A stretch of DNA of 39,060 bases from Flavobacteriaceae bacterium (GTDB lineage Bacteria; Bacteroidota; Bacteroidia; Flavobacteriales; Flavobacteriaceae): assembly GCA_016649715.1 (NCBI GenBank), contig JAENXC010000026.1:1-39060 (forward strand), in the 5' to 3' direction. Below are positions 31,764 to 39,060 of the stretch, one piece after another. Every line of letters starts with the position of its first letter. Within the stretch, counting starts at the first letter, position 1. Both the position numbers and the translations under genes were made by a program. The notes beneath the pieces are model-generated. The model was not told the DNA's origin and did no database searches. It saw nothing but the letters and a program-made list of their open reading frames with translations.

Positions 31764-32717
31764 TTGAACGAACTTGTCATCGAACTTACTGATATTAGCC
31801 CGAGAGATTTCTTCGGACTTGAAAATGCCAATATAGACCTTCTAAAAAAATACTTTCCAAAACTGAAACTCGTTGCACGCGGTAATAAAATCAAAGCGTA
31901 TGGCGATGAGGACGTGCTGGAGGAATTTGACCGTCGCATTTCCATGCTTTTGGAGCAATTCGTAAAATACAACAAGATTGACGAAAACGTGATTGAGCGT
32001 GTTCTTTTAAGTAGAAATAAAGAAGAATACGAAGCCCCCGTGGGCAGTGGCGAAACAATTGTTCACGGCGTAAACGGAAAACCTGTAAAAGCACAGACTG
32101 CCAATCAACGAAAGTTGGTTGCGCTTATGGGCAAAAACGATATGGTTTTCGCAGTTGGTCCTGCCGGGACTGGAAAAACGTATACAGGCGTCGCTCTTGC
32201 CGTTAAAGCGTTGAAAGATAAAGAGGTAAAAAGGATTATACTAACGCGTCCTGCCGTGGAAGCAGGCGAGAATCTGGGCTTTCTTCCTGGCGATTTAAAG
32301 GAAAAACTCGATCCTTATATGCAACCTTTATACGATGCGCTTCGCGATATGATTCCGGCGGAAAAGTTGGCGTCCTACATTGAAACGGGGATTATTCAGA
32401 TTGCACCGCTGGCGTTTATGCGCGGGCGCACCTTGGACAATGCCTTTGTAATTTTGGACGAGGCACAAAACACGACCCACGCCCAAATGAAAATGTTTTT
32501 GACCCGTATGGGGAAAAACGCAAAGTTTATGATTACCGGCGATCCCGGACAGATAGATCTTCCGCGGCGCGTAATTTCTGGTTTGAAGGAAGCATTGCTT
32601 GTGTTGAAGGACGTGAAAGGAGTGGGAATGATTTATCTAGACGATAAAGACATCATCCGCCACCGATTGGTAAAAGAAGTAATCGCTGCTTATAAAAATA
32701 TTGAAAATGTAGATTGA
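31764..32717 (+). CDS. PhoH family ATPase (PhoH/PhoL)
   Basis: This 317-residue protein from a TTG start has Walker A GPAGTGKT (about 131-138) and Walker B VILDEAQN (about 230-237). Flanking conserved stretches ILTRPAVEAGENLGFLPGDL and MITGDPGQIDLP also place it among PhoH/PhoL proteins. These are RecA-like ATPases linked to RNA metabolism and ribosome maturation. The N-terminal about 100 residues hold the usual KH-like segment (KLKLVARGNKIKAYGDED). It is followed by purC on the same strand across a repeat-filled gap. Confidence 0.94.
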   Translation: MNELVIELTDISPRDFFGLENANIDLLKKYFPKLKLVARGNKIKAYGDEDVLEEFDRRISMLLEQFVKYNKIDENVIERVLLSRNKEEYEAPVGSGETIVHGVNGKPVKAQTANQRKLVALMGKNDMVFAVGPAGTGKTYTGVALAVKALKDKEVKRIILTRPAVEAGENLGFLPGDLKEKLDPYMQPLYDALRDMIPAEKLASYIETGIIQIAPLAFMRGRTLDNAFVILDEAQNTTHAQMKMFLTRMGKNAKFMITGDPGQIDLPRRVISGLKEALLVLKDVKGVGMIYLDDKDIIRHRLVKEVIAAYKNIENVD

Positions 32718-32725
32718 AAAAAGTT

Positions 32726-32854
32726 GGCAGTAGCAGTGGCAGTAAGCAGTTTAACAGATTCAAAATTCAAAATTCGAGATTAAAGATTCCAAATCCCGAA
32801 TTTACTAATCCCTAATCCCTAATCCCTAATCCCTAATTTCTAATCCCTAATCCC
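32726..32854 (+). repeat. GGCAGT words and TAATCCC heptamer array before purC
   Basis: A GGCAGT-type run (32726-32750) is followed by mixed words. Seven heptamers then follow at 32806-32854: TAATCCC x4, TAATTTC, TAATCCC x2. The next bases, TA, lead straight into the purC ATG at 32857. Confidence 0.88.
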
Positions 32855-32856
32855 TA

Positions 32857-33804
32857 ATGAACAATACCATAATTTCCACAGACTTCAATTTCCCTGGTCA
32901 GAAAAGTGTTTACCACGGAAAAGTGCGCGAAGTATACACGTTGGAAAACAATATTTTACTAATGGTCGCCACCGATAGATTGAGCGCTTTTGATGTGGTG
33001 ATGCCAAAAGGAATTCCGTATAAAGGTCAAATCCTGAACCAGATTGCCACCAAAATGATGCGCGATACTGAAGATTTGGTGCCCAATTGGTTGATTGCAA
33101 CTCCCGATCCAAATGTTGCCATTGGCGAAGCCTGCGAACCTTTTAAGGTTGAAATGGTAATCCGCGGCTACATGAGCGGTCATGCAGCACGGGAATACAA
33201 AGCGGGAAAACGGATACTCTGCGGCATAGCTATGCCCGAAGGAATGAAGGAAAACGACAAATTTCCGCAACCGATAATAACGCCCGCTACCAAAGCCGAA
33301 ATGGGCGATCACGATGAGGATATTTCACGGGAAAATATTTTAAAAAGAGGAATCGTTTCAGAAGTAGATTACCTTCAGTTGGAAGATTATACCCGAAAAC
33401 TTTTTCGACGGGGAAGCGAAATTGCCGCCAAAAGAGGATTGATTTTGGTAGATACAAAATATGAATTCGGAAAAACTAAGGACGGAAAAGTCGTTCTTAT
33501 TGATGAAATTCACACGCCAGATTCTTCGCGTTATTTTTATGCCGAAGGCTACGAAGCACGCCAAAAAAACAACGAACCACAAAAACAGCTTTCAAAGGAA
33601 TTTGTGCGCCAATGGTTGATTCAGAACGGCTTCCAAGGGTTGGAAGGACAGAAAGTGCCGTTTATGAGCGATGCATATATTGAAACCGTTTCCGATAGAT
33701 ATATAGAACTTTACGAAAACATTACGGGCGAAAAATTTATAAAAGCCGATGTTTCAAACATTCACGCCCGCATCGAAAAAAATGTTTTGGAATATCTAAA
33801 GTGA
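32857..33804 (+). CDS. purC: Phosphoribosylaminoimidazole-succinocarboxamide synthase
   Basis: This 315-residue SAICAR synthetase catalyses the ATP-dependent joining of CAIR and aspartate in purine synthesis. Motifs are [11 protein letters not shown] (ATP-grasp start), [29 protein letters not shown], the [15 protein letters not shown] loop and [18 protein letters not shown]. Length and ends are normal. The start codon directly abuts the heptamer array, so the repeat forms the whole 5' leader region. It follows phoH, as is usual in flavobacteria. Confidence 0.97.
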   Translation: MNNTIISTDFNFPGQKSVYHGKVREVYTLENNILLMVATDRLSAFDVVMPKGIPYKGQILNQIATKMMRDTEDLVPNWLIATPDPNVAIGEACEPFKVEMVIRGYMSGHAAREYKAGKRILCGIAMPEGMKENDKFPQPIITPATKAEMGDHDEDISRENILKRGIVSEVDYLQLEDYTRKLFRRGSEIAAKRGLILVDTKYEFGKTKDGKVVLIDEIHTPDSSRYFYAEGYEARQKNNEPQKQLSKEFVRQWLIQNGFQGLEGQKVPFMSDAYIETVSDRYIELYENITGEKFIKADVSNIHARIEKNVLEYLK

Positions 33805-33867
33805 TTCAAGAAAATGTTTTGAATAGTAAGAATATAGAGCTATATCATACATTATTCCCGAATCCCG

Positions 33868-33890
33868 AACCTGCCTGCCGGGGGCAGGTT
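33868..33890. terminator. GC-rich hairpin between purC and the PagL-like gene
   Basis: AACCTGCC (33868-33875) pairs with GGCAGGTT (33883-33890) around TGCCGGG. It lies between convergent genes. It lacks a clear T-run and resembles the GC-rich inverted repeat at 31721-31740, so it may be a dispersed element rather than a dedicated terminator. Confidence 0.5.
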
Positions 33891-33900
33891 AACGAATTTC

Positions 33901-35166
33901 TCACTTCCTTTCCCTGAAGCCAAAACTATATATATACCCCAAACTCAGCTCGGTAAAATCGGCCTGCCCTAAGTTTGCATTGAGGTTTGCTCCTATGTAG
34001 ATATTATTTTTTGGAGTTTTCTCCATTCCAATCAAATAATACTTTAGCCCCAATCGCGAGGAAATACGGTGCTTTATTTTGTATTTGGTCCCCAACTCTC
34101 CTAGTTGCCAATAATCGGGAATATTCCGCGGGGTGTCGTCCCAACCTTCGTTGATGCGCCATTCCATTTTATAGGCAGGTTTGTGAAAATTGAATCCCAA
34201 CTGCAAGTCAATGCCCACATGGTTTAGGAATATTTCGCCGTGAAGACTCACACCCAAATTGGTGGAATAGTACCACGGATTACTTCTGAAATAATCAAAC
34301 TCTCTTCCAGCTTGCACCAGAGATTCGTTTCCTTCAATATAATCGTAATAATGTTGATAAAACCGATAGTAAAACCCTATGCCCACTTTAAATGTATTGT
34401 TGTAAACACGGCCGTATTCCCCAGCTATTGTGTACACATTTTTTTTATCGTTAAAAGCCAATGCGAACGTATTTTGCCCCAGTCCGCCACGGAATGCAAA
34501 ATAATTGTAAACCGTGTTTTTATAATGCGGAAGTGTTTCATTTGAAATATTTTCAGGACGGCTCAAAGGATTTTTTATATCTGCCGAAAGGCTCACCAAA
34601 AACGAATTATACCCTTGGTTCAGCAAGCGCATATGCCCGTTGGAATGGTGCGAATAGCCCATCCCTGCACGCCAATCCATGTTTTTTGTGGAAAGAAATT
34701 GGTAATAAAGATACAGCCGGAAAGACCAAGTAATATCGGTAGTCACCGCTCGGTTTTGGGGGTTGGTCTCGGGGTCAAACTTTTTTGTGAAATAGGAAGA
34801 GCCCATTCCGGTTAAGATACTCCATCGGTCATTTCCAAATGCTCTGAATTCGAGAAAAGGCATTGCCGTTAAACCCAAACCCAAACTATCTAAATTTCCA
34901 AAATCTGTTATTCCGACAGTAAAGCCAGTTTTTGGGCCTTTCAAACGTTGCGCCCATTGCTGCGGATTGTTTTTTTGGGAACGACCAAAGTTTAAAACAA
35001 ATTGCTTTTGCAATTTTGTAACGGGGAAACCGTCATTGGCTTCCATCGTTTTTCCTAAAAGGATTTCAGGGGTAAAGATGAGTGCACTTTTTTTCCAATT
35101 AATTTCAGTTTGAGCGAAAGCCCAAAAAGATATAAATAGAAAAAAAAGGGTTAGTTGTTGCTTCAT
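33901..35166 (-). CDS. Outer-membrane acyloxyacyl hydrolase/PagL-like beta-barrel protein
   Basis: This 421-residue protein starts at MKQQLTLFFLFISFWAFAQ, a signal peptide; an ATG four codons earlier is possible. The barrel contains GMGYSHHSNGHMRLLNQGYN near 170-190. This resembles the catalytic histidine/serine region (HxSNG) of lipid A deacylase-type acyloxyacyl hydrolases. The C-terminus GYIYSFGFRERK has the expected terminal aromatic strand. It would remove acyl chains from lipid A at the outer membrane. It is longer than PagL itself (about 150-190 aa), with extra beta-rich segments, so activity is uncertain. It is convergent with purC. Confidence 0.75.
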   Translation of the reverse strand: MKQQLTLFFLFISFWAFAQTEINWKKSALIFTPEILLGKTMEANDGFPVTKLQKQFVLNFGRSQKNNPQQWAQRLKGPKTGFTVGITDFGNLDSLGLGLTAMPFLEFRAFGNDRWSILTGMGSSYFTKKFDPETNPQNRAVTTDITWSFRLYLYYQFLSTKNMDWRAGMGYSHHSNGHMRLLNQGYNSFLVSLSADIKNPLSRPENISNETLPHYKNTVYNYFAFRGGLGQNTFALAFNDKKNVYTIAGEYGRVYNNTFKVGIGFYYRFYQHYYDYIEGNESLVQAGREFDYFRSNPWYYSTNLGVSLHGEIFLNHVGIDLQLGFNFHKPAYKMEWRINEGWDDTPRNIPDYWQLGELGTKYKIKHRISSRLGLKYYLIGMEKTPKNNIYIGANLNANLGQADFTELSLGYIYSFGFRERK

Positions 35167-35244
35167 TTGGCACTGCAAGTAACAATTTCCCCGTTGATTT
35201 TAAAAATTTTAACCCTACATTAGATGAAATTTTAAAAACAATTT

Positions 35245-36618
35245 TTGGAAAAATTAGACATTTTTATTGCTGAAATGGCTTCTGCAGCTTGGGGTTTGCC
35301 ATTGTTAATAATTCTGATTGGCGGCGGTTTGTATCTTCTTATACGGATTCAATTTTTACCGTTTCGATATTTGGGGCATGCTGTGGCCGTACTTCGCGGA
35401 AAGTATGACAATGAAAACGATGCCGGAGAAATAACCCATTTTCAAGCATTGACAACTGCACTTTCAGCAACCGTGGGAATGGGCAATATTGCCGGAGTGG
35501 CAGTAGCCATTGCCATTGGCGGTCCGGGAGCCGTTTTTTGGATGTGGGTAAGTGCCGTCATCGGGATGTCTACAAAATTTTTCACGGCAACTTTAGCAAT
35601 TCTTTACCGAGGAAAAGACAGCGAAGGAAAAATCCAAGGAGGCCCAATGTATTTTATTACCGAAGGACTGGGAAAAAAGTGGATGCCACTGGCTGTTTTC
35701 TTCAGTATTGCAGGTTTGGTGGGCGCGCTGCCGGTTTTCAACGTAAACCAACTTACACAGGCCATAAACGATATACTTTTGAAACCCGCTGGATTGTATA
35801 GCGGTTTTAAAACAGATTTGATAATTGGTCTCGTCTTGGCAGCAATCACGGCGGTTGTTATTTTGGGCGGGTTGTCGCGCATCAGCAAAACAGCTTCCAA
35901 AATGGTTCCAGCAATGGTGCTGCTCTATTTTATTTTGGTGCTGATTATTTTAGTAATTCATATTGACGTAGTCCCGAAGTATCTGGGAATGATTTTCTCG
36001 GATGCTTTTTCAGCAAATTTCTATAAAGGCGATGCTTTTTTGGGCGGTGCCGTTGGCGGAATAATACTTTTGGGAATCCGTCGTGGCGCCTTTTCAAACG
36101 AAGCGGGAATAGGGACTGCCCCAATGGCCCACGGTGCGGCAAAAACCAACGAACCCATCCGCGAAGGTTTGGTAGCTATGCTTGGCCCTGCCATTGACAC
36201 GCTGATTATTTGTACGTTAACCGCCATGGCAATTTTGGTGACCGGCGTTTGGCAAAGCAGTGATGCAAACGGTGTTAGTTTAACGGCTTCGGCTTTTGAG
36301 GAAAGTATCCCTTTTTATGGGAAATACGGATTGTTGGTTTGTATTGCGATTTTCAGCATTTCTTCCTTGTTTTCCTATTCTTATTACGGTAGCAAGTGCA
36401 TGTCCTTTCTTTTTGGCGAAAAAAACAAAGGAATTTATAACTATTTCTACATTATAAGTATTCTCGTGGGTGCCACAACAACTCTTAGCATGATGATAAA
36501 TTTGATTGATACCTTTTTTGCGTTAATGGCCATCCCCACGATGACGGCGACCATTATTTTGGCGCCGAAAGTTATAAAGGAAGCTAAAAAATATTTCGAA
36601 AAGTTAAAACAAGAATAA
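35245..36618 (+). CDS. Sodium:alanine (AgcS-type) symporter
   Basis: This 457-residue transporter starts at a TTG. The alternative ATG ten codons later would trim the N-terminus. It has about eleven membrane helices. AgcS family signatures are TTALSATVGMGNIAGVAVAIAIGGPGAVFW (near 75-105), KIQGGPMYFI, RGAFSNEAGIGTAPMAHGAA near 280-300 and SYSYYGSKCMSFLFG near 380. It takes up small neutral amino acids with sodium. It is divergent from the PagL-like gene, 78 bases apart, and convergent with the M42 peptidase gene. Confidence 0.95.
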   Translation: MEKLDIFIAEMASAAWGLPLLIILIGGGLYLLIRIQFLPFRYLGHAVAVLRGKYDNENDAGEITHFQALTTALSATVGMGNIAGVAVAIAIGGPGAVFWMWVSAVIGMSTKFFTATLAILYRGKDSEGKIQGGPMYFITEGLGKKWMPLAVFFSIAGLVGALPVFNVNQLTQAINDILLKPAGLYSGFKTDLIIGLVLAAITAVVILGGLSRISKTASKMVPAMVLLYFILVLIILVIHIDVVPKYLGMIFSDAFSANFYKGDAFLGGAVGGIILLGIRRGAFSNEAGIGTAPMAHGAAKTNEPIREGLVAMLGPAIDTLIICTLTAMAILVTGVWQSSDANGVSLTASAFEESIPFYGKYGLLVCIAIFSISSLFSYSYYGSKCMSFLFGEKNKGIYNYFYIISILVGATTTLSMMINLIDTFFALMAIPTMTATIILAPKVIKEAKKYFEKLKQE

Positions 36619-36638
36619 TTTTGCCGAATATTTTTTCA

Positions 36639-37724
36639 TCAATCAAAATAACTGAAAGTTTCCCCACCCTTTATATTGAGGAGTGTTTCATAAATAAGTT
36701 TGATAACGTTTTCAACATCATCGCGATGTACCATTTCCACGGTAGTGTGCATATAGCGCAATGGCAATGAAATAAGGGCGCTTGCCACCCCGCCGTTGCT
36801 GTAAGCAAAAGCATCGGTGTCCGTTCCCGTGGCACGGGAAAGAGCTGCACGTTGAAAGGGAATCATTTTCTTTTCAGCCGTATCCACAATCAAATCGCGC
36901 AATTTTTGCTGTACTGCTGGGGCGTAAGCAATTACGGGCCCGCAACCAATCTCTGCTAAACCTTGCTTCTTTTTGTCTATCATTGGGGTTGTGGTGTCGT
37001 GGGTTACGTCTGTAACAATCGCTATGTTGGGTTTAATGCGCTGTGCAATCATCTCAGCACCGCGGAGCCCAATTTCTTCCTGAACCGAATTGGTGATATA
37101 AAGCCCAAAAGGAAGCTTTTTTTTGTTTTCGTGAAGCAGTCTGGCAACTTCAGCAATCATAAATCCGCCCATTCTGTTGTCCAGTGCGCGACATACAAAT
37201 TTATCTTCGTTCAAAATATGGAATTGGTCGGGGTAAGTAATCACACAACCTACGTGTATTCCCATTCGCTCCACTTCCTCTTTATCCTTAGCGCCAACGT
37301 CTATAAAAATGTTTTCGGGTTTCGGGGTTTCTTCCTTGGCTTTATCGCGCGTATGTATTGCCGGCCAACCGAAAACTCCTTTCAAGATGCCATTCTTGGT
37401 GTGAATATTTACAATTTTTGAAGGCGCAATTTGGTGATCGCTTCCGCCATTTCTAATTACGTAAAGCAATCCGCTATCGCATATATAGTTCACATACCAC
37501 GAAATTTCATCGGCATGTCCTTCAATAACCACTCTAAATTTGGCATCGGGATTTATAACGCCCACGGCAGTTCCGTACGTATCCGTGAAAAATTCATCTA
37601 CGTAGGGTTTTAGATATTTCATCCACAATTTTTGTCCGTCCCATTCATAGCCCGTGGGTGCTGCGTTGTTTAAGTATTCCTCTAAAAATTTTAACGATTT
37701 GGCATTTAATATTGAAGTAGTCAT
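36639..37724 (-). CDS. M42 family metallopeptidase (glutamyl aminopeptidase-like)
   Basis: This 361-residue protein starts at MTTSILNAKSLKFL; the upstream in-frame ATG adds a poorly conserved 15 residues. Dinuclear zinc ligands of the M42 clan are visible: H in IEGHADEISW, the bridging D in ALDNRMGG, the catalytic pair EE in NSVQEEIGLRGAE, D in IVTDVTHDT and the late H in LPLRYMHTTVE. These are large cytosolic tetrahedral aminopeptidases acting on short peptides. Its neighbour on the other side, DUF4294, is divergent, with a -7 box at 37801. Confidence 0.94.
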   Translation of the reverse strand: MTTSILNAKSLKFLEEYLNNAAPTGYEWDGQKLWMKYLKPYVDEFFTDTYGTAVGVINPDAKFRVVIEGHADEISWYVNYICDSGLLYVIRNGGSDHQIAPSKIVNIHTKNGILKGVFGWPAIHTRDKAKEETPKPENIFIDVGAKDKEEVERMGIHVGCVITYPDQFHILNEDKFVCRALDNRMGGFMIAEVARLLHENKKKLPFGLYITNSVQEEIGLRGAEMIAQRIKPNIAIVTDVTHDTTTPMIDKKKQGLAEIGCGPVIAYAPAVQQKLRDLIVDTAEKKMIPFQRAALSRATGTDTDAFAYSNGGVASALISLPLRYMHTTVEMVHRDDVENVIKLIYETLLNIKGGETFSYFD

Positions 37725-37800
37725 AGAGTTTTTTGTTCTGAAAAGATATAAGTTCGGTAAAATTAGCAATTTCTTATTAAGGCCAACAAGGCAATTTGCT

Positions 37801-37808
37801 TAATTTTG
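37801..37808 (+). promoter_or_regulatory. Possible -7 box for the DUF4294 gene
   Basis: TAATTTTG fits TAnnTTTG, 43 bases upstream of the start codon at 37852. No -33 partner is convincing. Confidence 0.35.
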
Positions 37809-37851
37809 GAACGTTTTTGGTTAATATTGCTTTTTAATTAAATGTATTTGA

Positions 37852-38553
37852 ATGAAAATCTGCATACCTATATATATATATGTAATCCTGCTCTGTGGAT
37901 CAGCAACTTATGGCCAGGTGGATACGAGTTCTTTGGAAAAGCAAAAAGATTCCACTGAAATAATGTATTTTATTATTGAAGGTGATACCATTGCCCGTGA
38001 AATAATAAATCTCGATGAAGTATATCTTCTGAAAAAAGTAAAGTTTATGAGCGATGAAGATAGGCGCCGTTATTTAATACTTCGCCGAAAGACACGAAAA
38101 GTCTATCCCTACGCCAAGCTTGCCTCCGAAAGATTGATTACAATGACCGAAAGGCTTAAGACCATTGAAAAAAAGAGCGATAAAAAACTATATACCAAAC
38201 GTGTGCAAAATTACGTTGAAGGCGAATTTTCTGATAAATTGAAGAAGCTCACCCATACCGAAGGTCAGATATTGGTAAAACTCATTCACAGACAAACGGG
38301 CCGCACTGCTTATGACCTTGTAAAAGAATTGCGTACTGGCTGGCGCGCCTTTTGGTATAATACCACTGCCAATCTTTTTGAAATTTCCCTTAAGGAGGAA
38401 TACAGACCCTTTGAAGTGAAAGAAGATTATTTAATTGAGGATATACTCGAAAGATCCTTTCAGGAACATATTCTTGAGCGACAAGCGCCCGCATTCCCAA
38501 TAGATTATCTCGATTTAAAAGCACATTGGAGCAAGAGATCTGTTAATAACTAA
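37852..38553 (+). CDS. DUF4294 domain-containing protein
   Basis: This 233-residue protein has an N-terminal hydrophobic signal (IPIYIYVILLCGSATYGQ). The body matches DUF4294: GDTIAREIINLDEVYLLKKV, RRRYLILRRKTRKVYPYAKL and GRTAYDLVKELRTGWRAFWY. It is helical and very basic in the middle, with an acidic C-terminal third (EEYRPFEVKEDYLIEDILE). The family is restricted mainly to Bacteroidota and has no assigned function; export to the periplasm is predicted. It is divergent from the M42 peptidase gene. Confidence 0.9.
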   Translation: MKICIPIYIYVILLCGSATYGQVDTSSLEKQKDSTEIMYFIIEGDTIAREIINLDEVYLLKKVKFMSDEDRRRYLILRRKTRKVYPYAKLASERLITMTERLKTIEKKSDKKLYTKRVQNYVEGEFSDKLKKLTHTEGQILVKLIHRQTGRTAYDLVKELRTGWRAFWYNTTANLFEISLKEEYRPFEVKEDYLIEDILERSFQEHILERQAPAFPIDYLDLKAHWSKRSVNN

Positions 38554-38639
38554 ACGCTGATATGAGTTGCGCAGAAGTTTTAAACAAGGTATCTTTGTGG
38601 TTCGCTCTTTTTGTTTTTGAATGTGTTTTTTGATTCGCT

Positions 38640-38672
38640 GGACCTCTCTTTATTTTGGGTTGTTTAAGGTCC
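38640..38672 (+). terminator. Weak terminator-like repeat after the DUF4294 gene
   Basis: GGACCT (38640-38645) and AGGTCC (38667-38672) are inverted arms 21 bases apart, followed within a few bases by an eight-T run. The long loop makes it a weak candidate. Confidence 0.3.
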
Positions 38673-38814
38673 TTTCTGATTTTTTTTAACTTTCTAATCA
38701 GTTTCATAAACTTTTTTGTTTTGTAATTTGATAGTTTTCAGCCGCTTGAAGCTGGATAATAAAAACATTCAAAAAAAAATCAAATTTAGTTTGGTGTATT
38801 GAAAAAAGCCGTTG

Positions 38815-38822
38815 TATATTTG
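38815..38822 (+). promoter_or_regulatory. -7 box for an untranslated or unrecognised transcript
   Basis: TATATTTG matches TAnnTTTG, with a TTG at 38791-38793 21 bases upstream, close to the usual spacing. It points into the last 230 bases of the window. Confidence 0.5.
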
Positions 38823-38828
38823 CACCCG

Positions 38829-39060
38829 CTTACAGGATGGGCACGGTCTTAAAAATGGTGAAAAGGAAGTAATAGCAACGGTTCAACTCCGTTCCACCAA
38901 CAATTAATTCTTTATTTATAAAGATAAGTTCATTGAGATATTGAAATTGACAGCGTAGATCGCCGTTCGAAAGGACGGTGGTCAACAAAGAAACTAAACT
39001 AAGTGAGATTTTCTGGGATTTTTTTGAGGGAGTCGGGCTCTTTATGGAAGTATGGTCGCA
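38829..39060 (+). other. Structured gene-free tail, possible RNA gene or leader
   Basis: No coding frame of note was found in 38554-39060. Two hairpins follow the promoter box. The first is AACGG-TTCAACT-CCGTT (38877-38893) followed by CCACCAA, which has the exact form of a tRNA T-arm plus acceptor strand, without a visible 5' half. The second is a 9-bp stem with G-T pairs, 38958-38966 with 38975-38983. It may be a small RNA, a long leader of a gene beyond the window, or a tRNA-derived remnant. An 11-codon frame (MGTVLKMVKRK) starts at about 38838. Confidence 0.35.

Noticed and set aside
38791-38901. A full tRNA gene spanning TTGGTG at 38791 and CACCAA at 38895-38900
   Set aside because: The outer strands pair, but the span is 111 bases, with no D-arm or anticodon arm recognisable between them and a promoter box inside.
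38554-39060. tmRNA or RNase P RNA at the window end
   Set aside because: The conserved tmRNA start and tag region, and the RNase P GAGGAAAGUCC and ACAGAA segments, were not found.

Overview
The window reads as a chromosome segment of a gliding marine-type Flavobacteriaceae (Bacteroidota). The evidence is gldF/gldG, a DUF4294 protein, phoH next to purC, promoter -7 boxes of the TAnnTTTG type, AT-rich DNA and Bacteroidota-specific protein families. I cannot name the genus from sequence alone.

Region 1 (1-18.2 kb) is an accessory, defence-rich block, almost all on the minus strand. At the left edge, degenerate terminal repeats that look like the end of an IS21-type element interrupt a gene whose remaining N-terminus resembles a long prokaryotic Argonaute. 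Next comes a tightly packed seven-gene operon: an XRE regulator, hsdM, hsdS, a DUF262 (GmrS-like) protein, an SMC/OLD-like ATPase (DUF3696 type), an unrecognised 283-aa protein and hsdR. This is a type I restriction-modification system with three extra genes set between hsdS and hsdR at uniform 2-nt spacing. Upstream lie an AbiE-like winged-helix/nucleotidyltransferase pair bracketed by hexanucleotide arrays, a replication module (DUF3987 and BT4734-type proteins with two HTH proteins), and an integration module (unknown 313-aa protein, tyrosine recombinase, zinc-ribbon/HTH protein).

The junction (18.0-18.3 kb) carries direct repeats that look like integrase arm sites, a terminator, and a small inverted repeat overlapping the stop codon of mnmE. 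The element therefore probably integrated at the 3' end of mnmE, the same target used by SGI1-type islands in Enterobacteria. The mnmE gene has a frameshift about 80 codons before its end.

Region 2 (19.8-25.9 kb, plus strand) is an eight-gene respiratory cluster: two lipoprotein cytochromes c, a beta-barrel protein (DUF5777 type), a small Tat protein, a four-cluster ferredoxin, an NrfD/PsrC membrane subunit, a membrane-anchored protein and a monohaem cytochrome c. There is no molybdopterin catalytic subunit. A perfect 16-bp palindrome with Crp/Fnr geometry lies upstream.

Region 3 (26-38.6 kb) is core chromosome: dnaN, gldG, a secreted protein, gldF, an ABM-domain protein, a SAM hydrolase-type protein, phoH, purC, a PagL-like outer-membrane protein, an AgcS symporter, an M42 aminopeptidase and a DUF4294 protein. 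The last 500 bases hold no clear gene, but they have a promoter box and two RNA-like hairpins.

Heptanucleotide arrays of differing sequence recur in the intergenic gaps of both the accessory and the core parts, in two cases reaching or nearly reaching a start codon.
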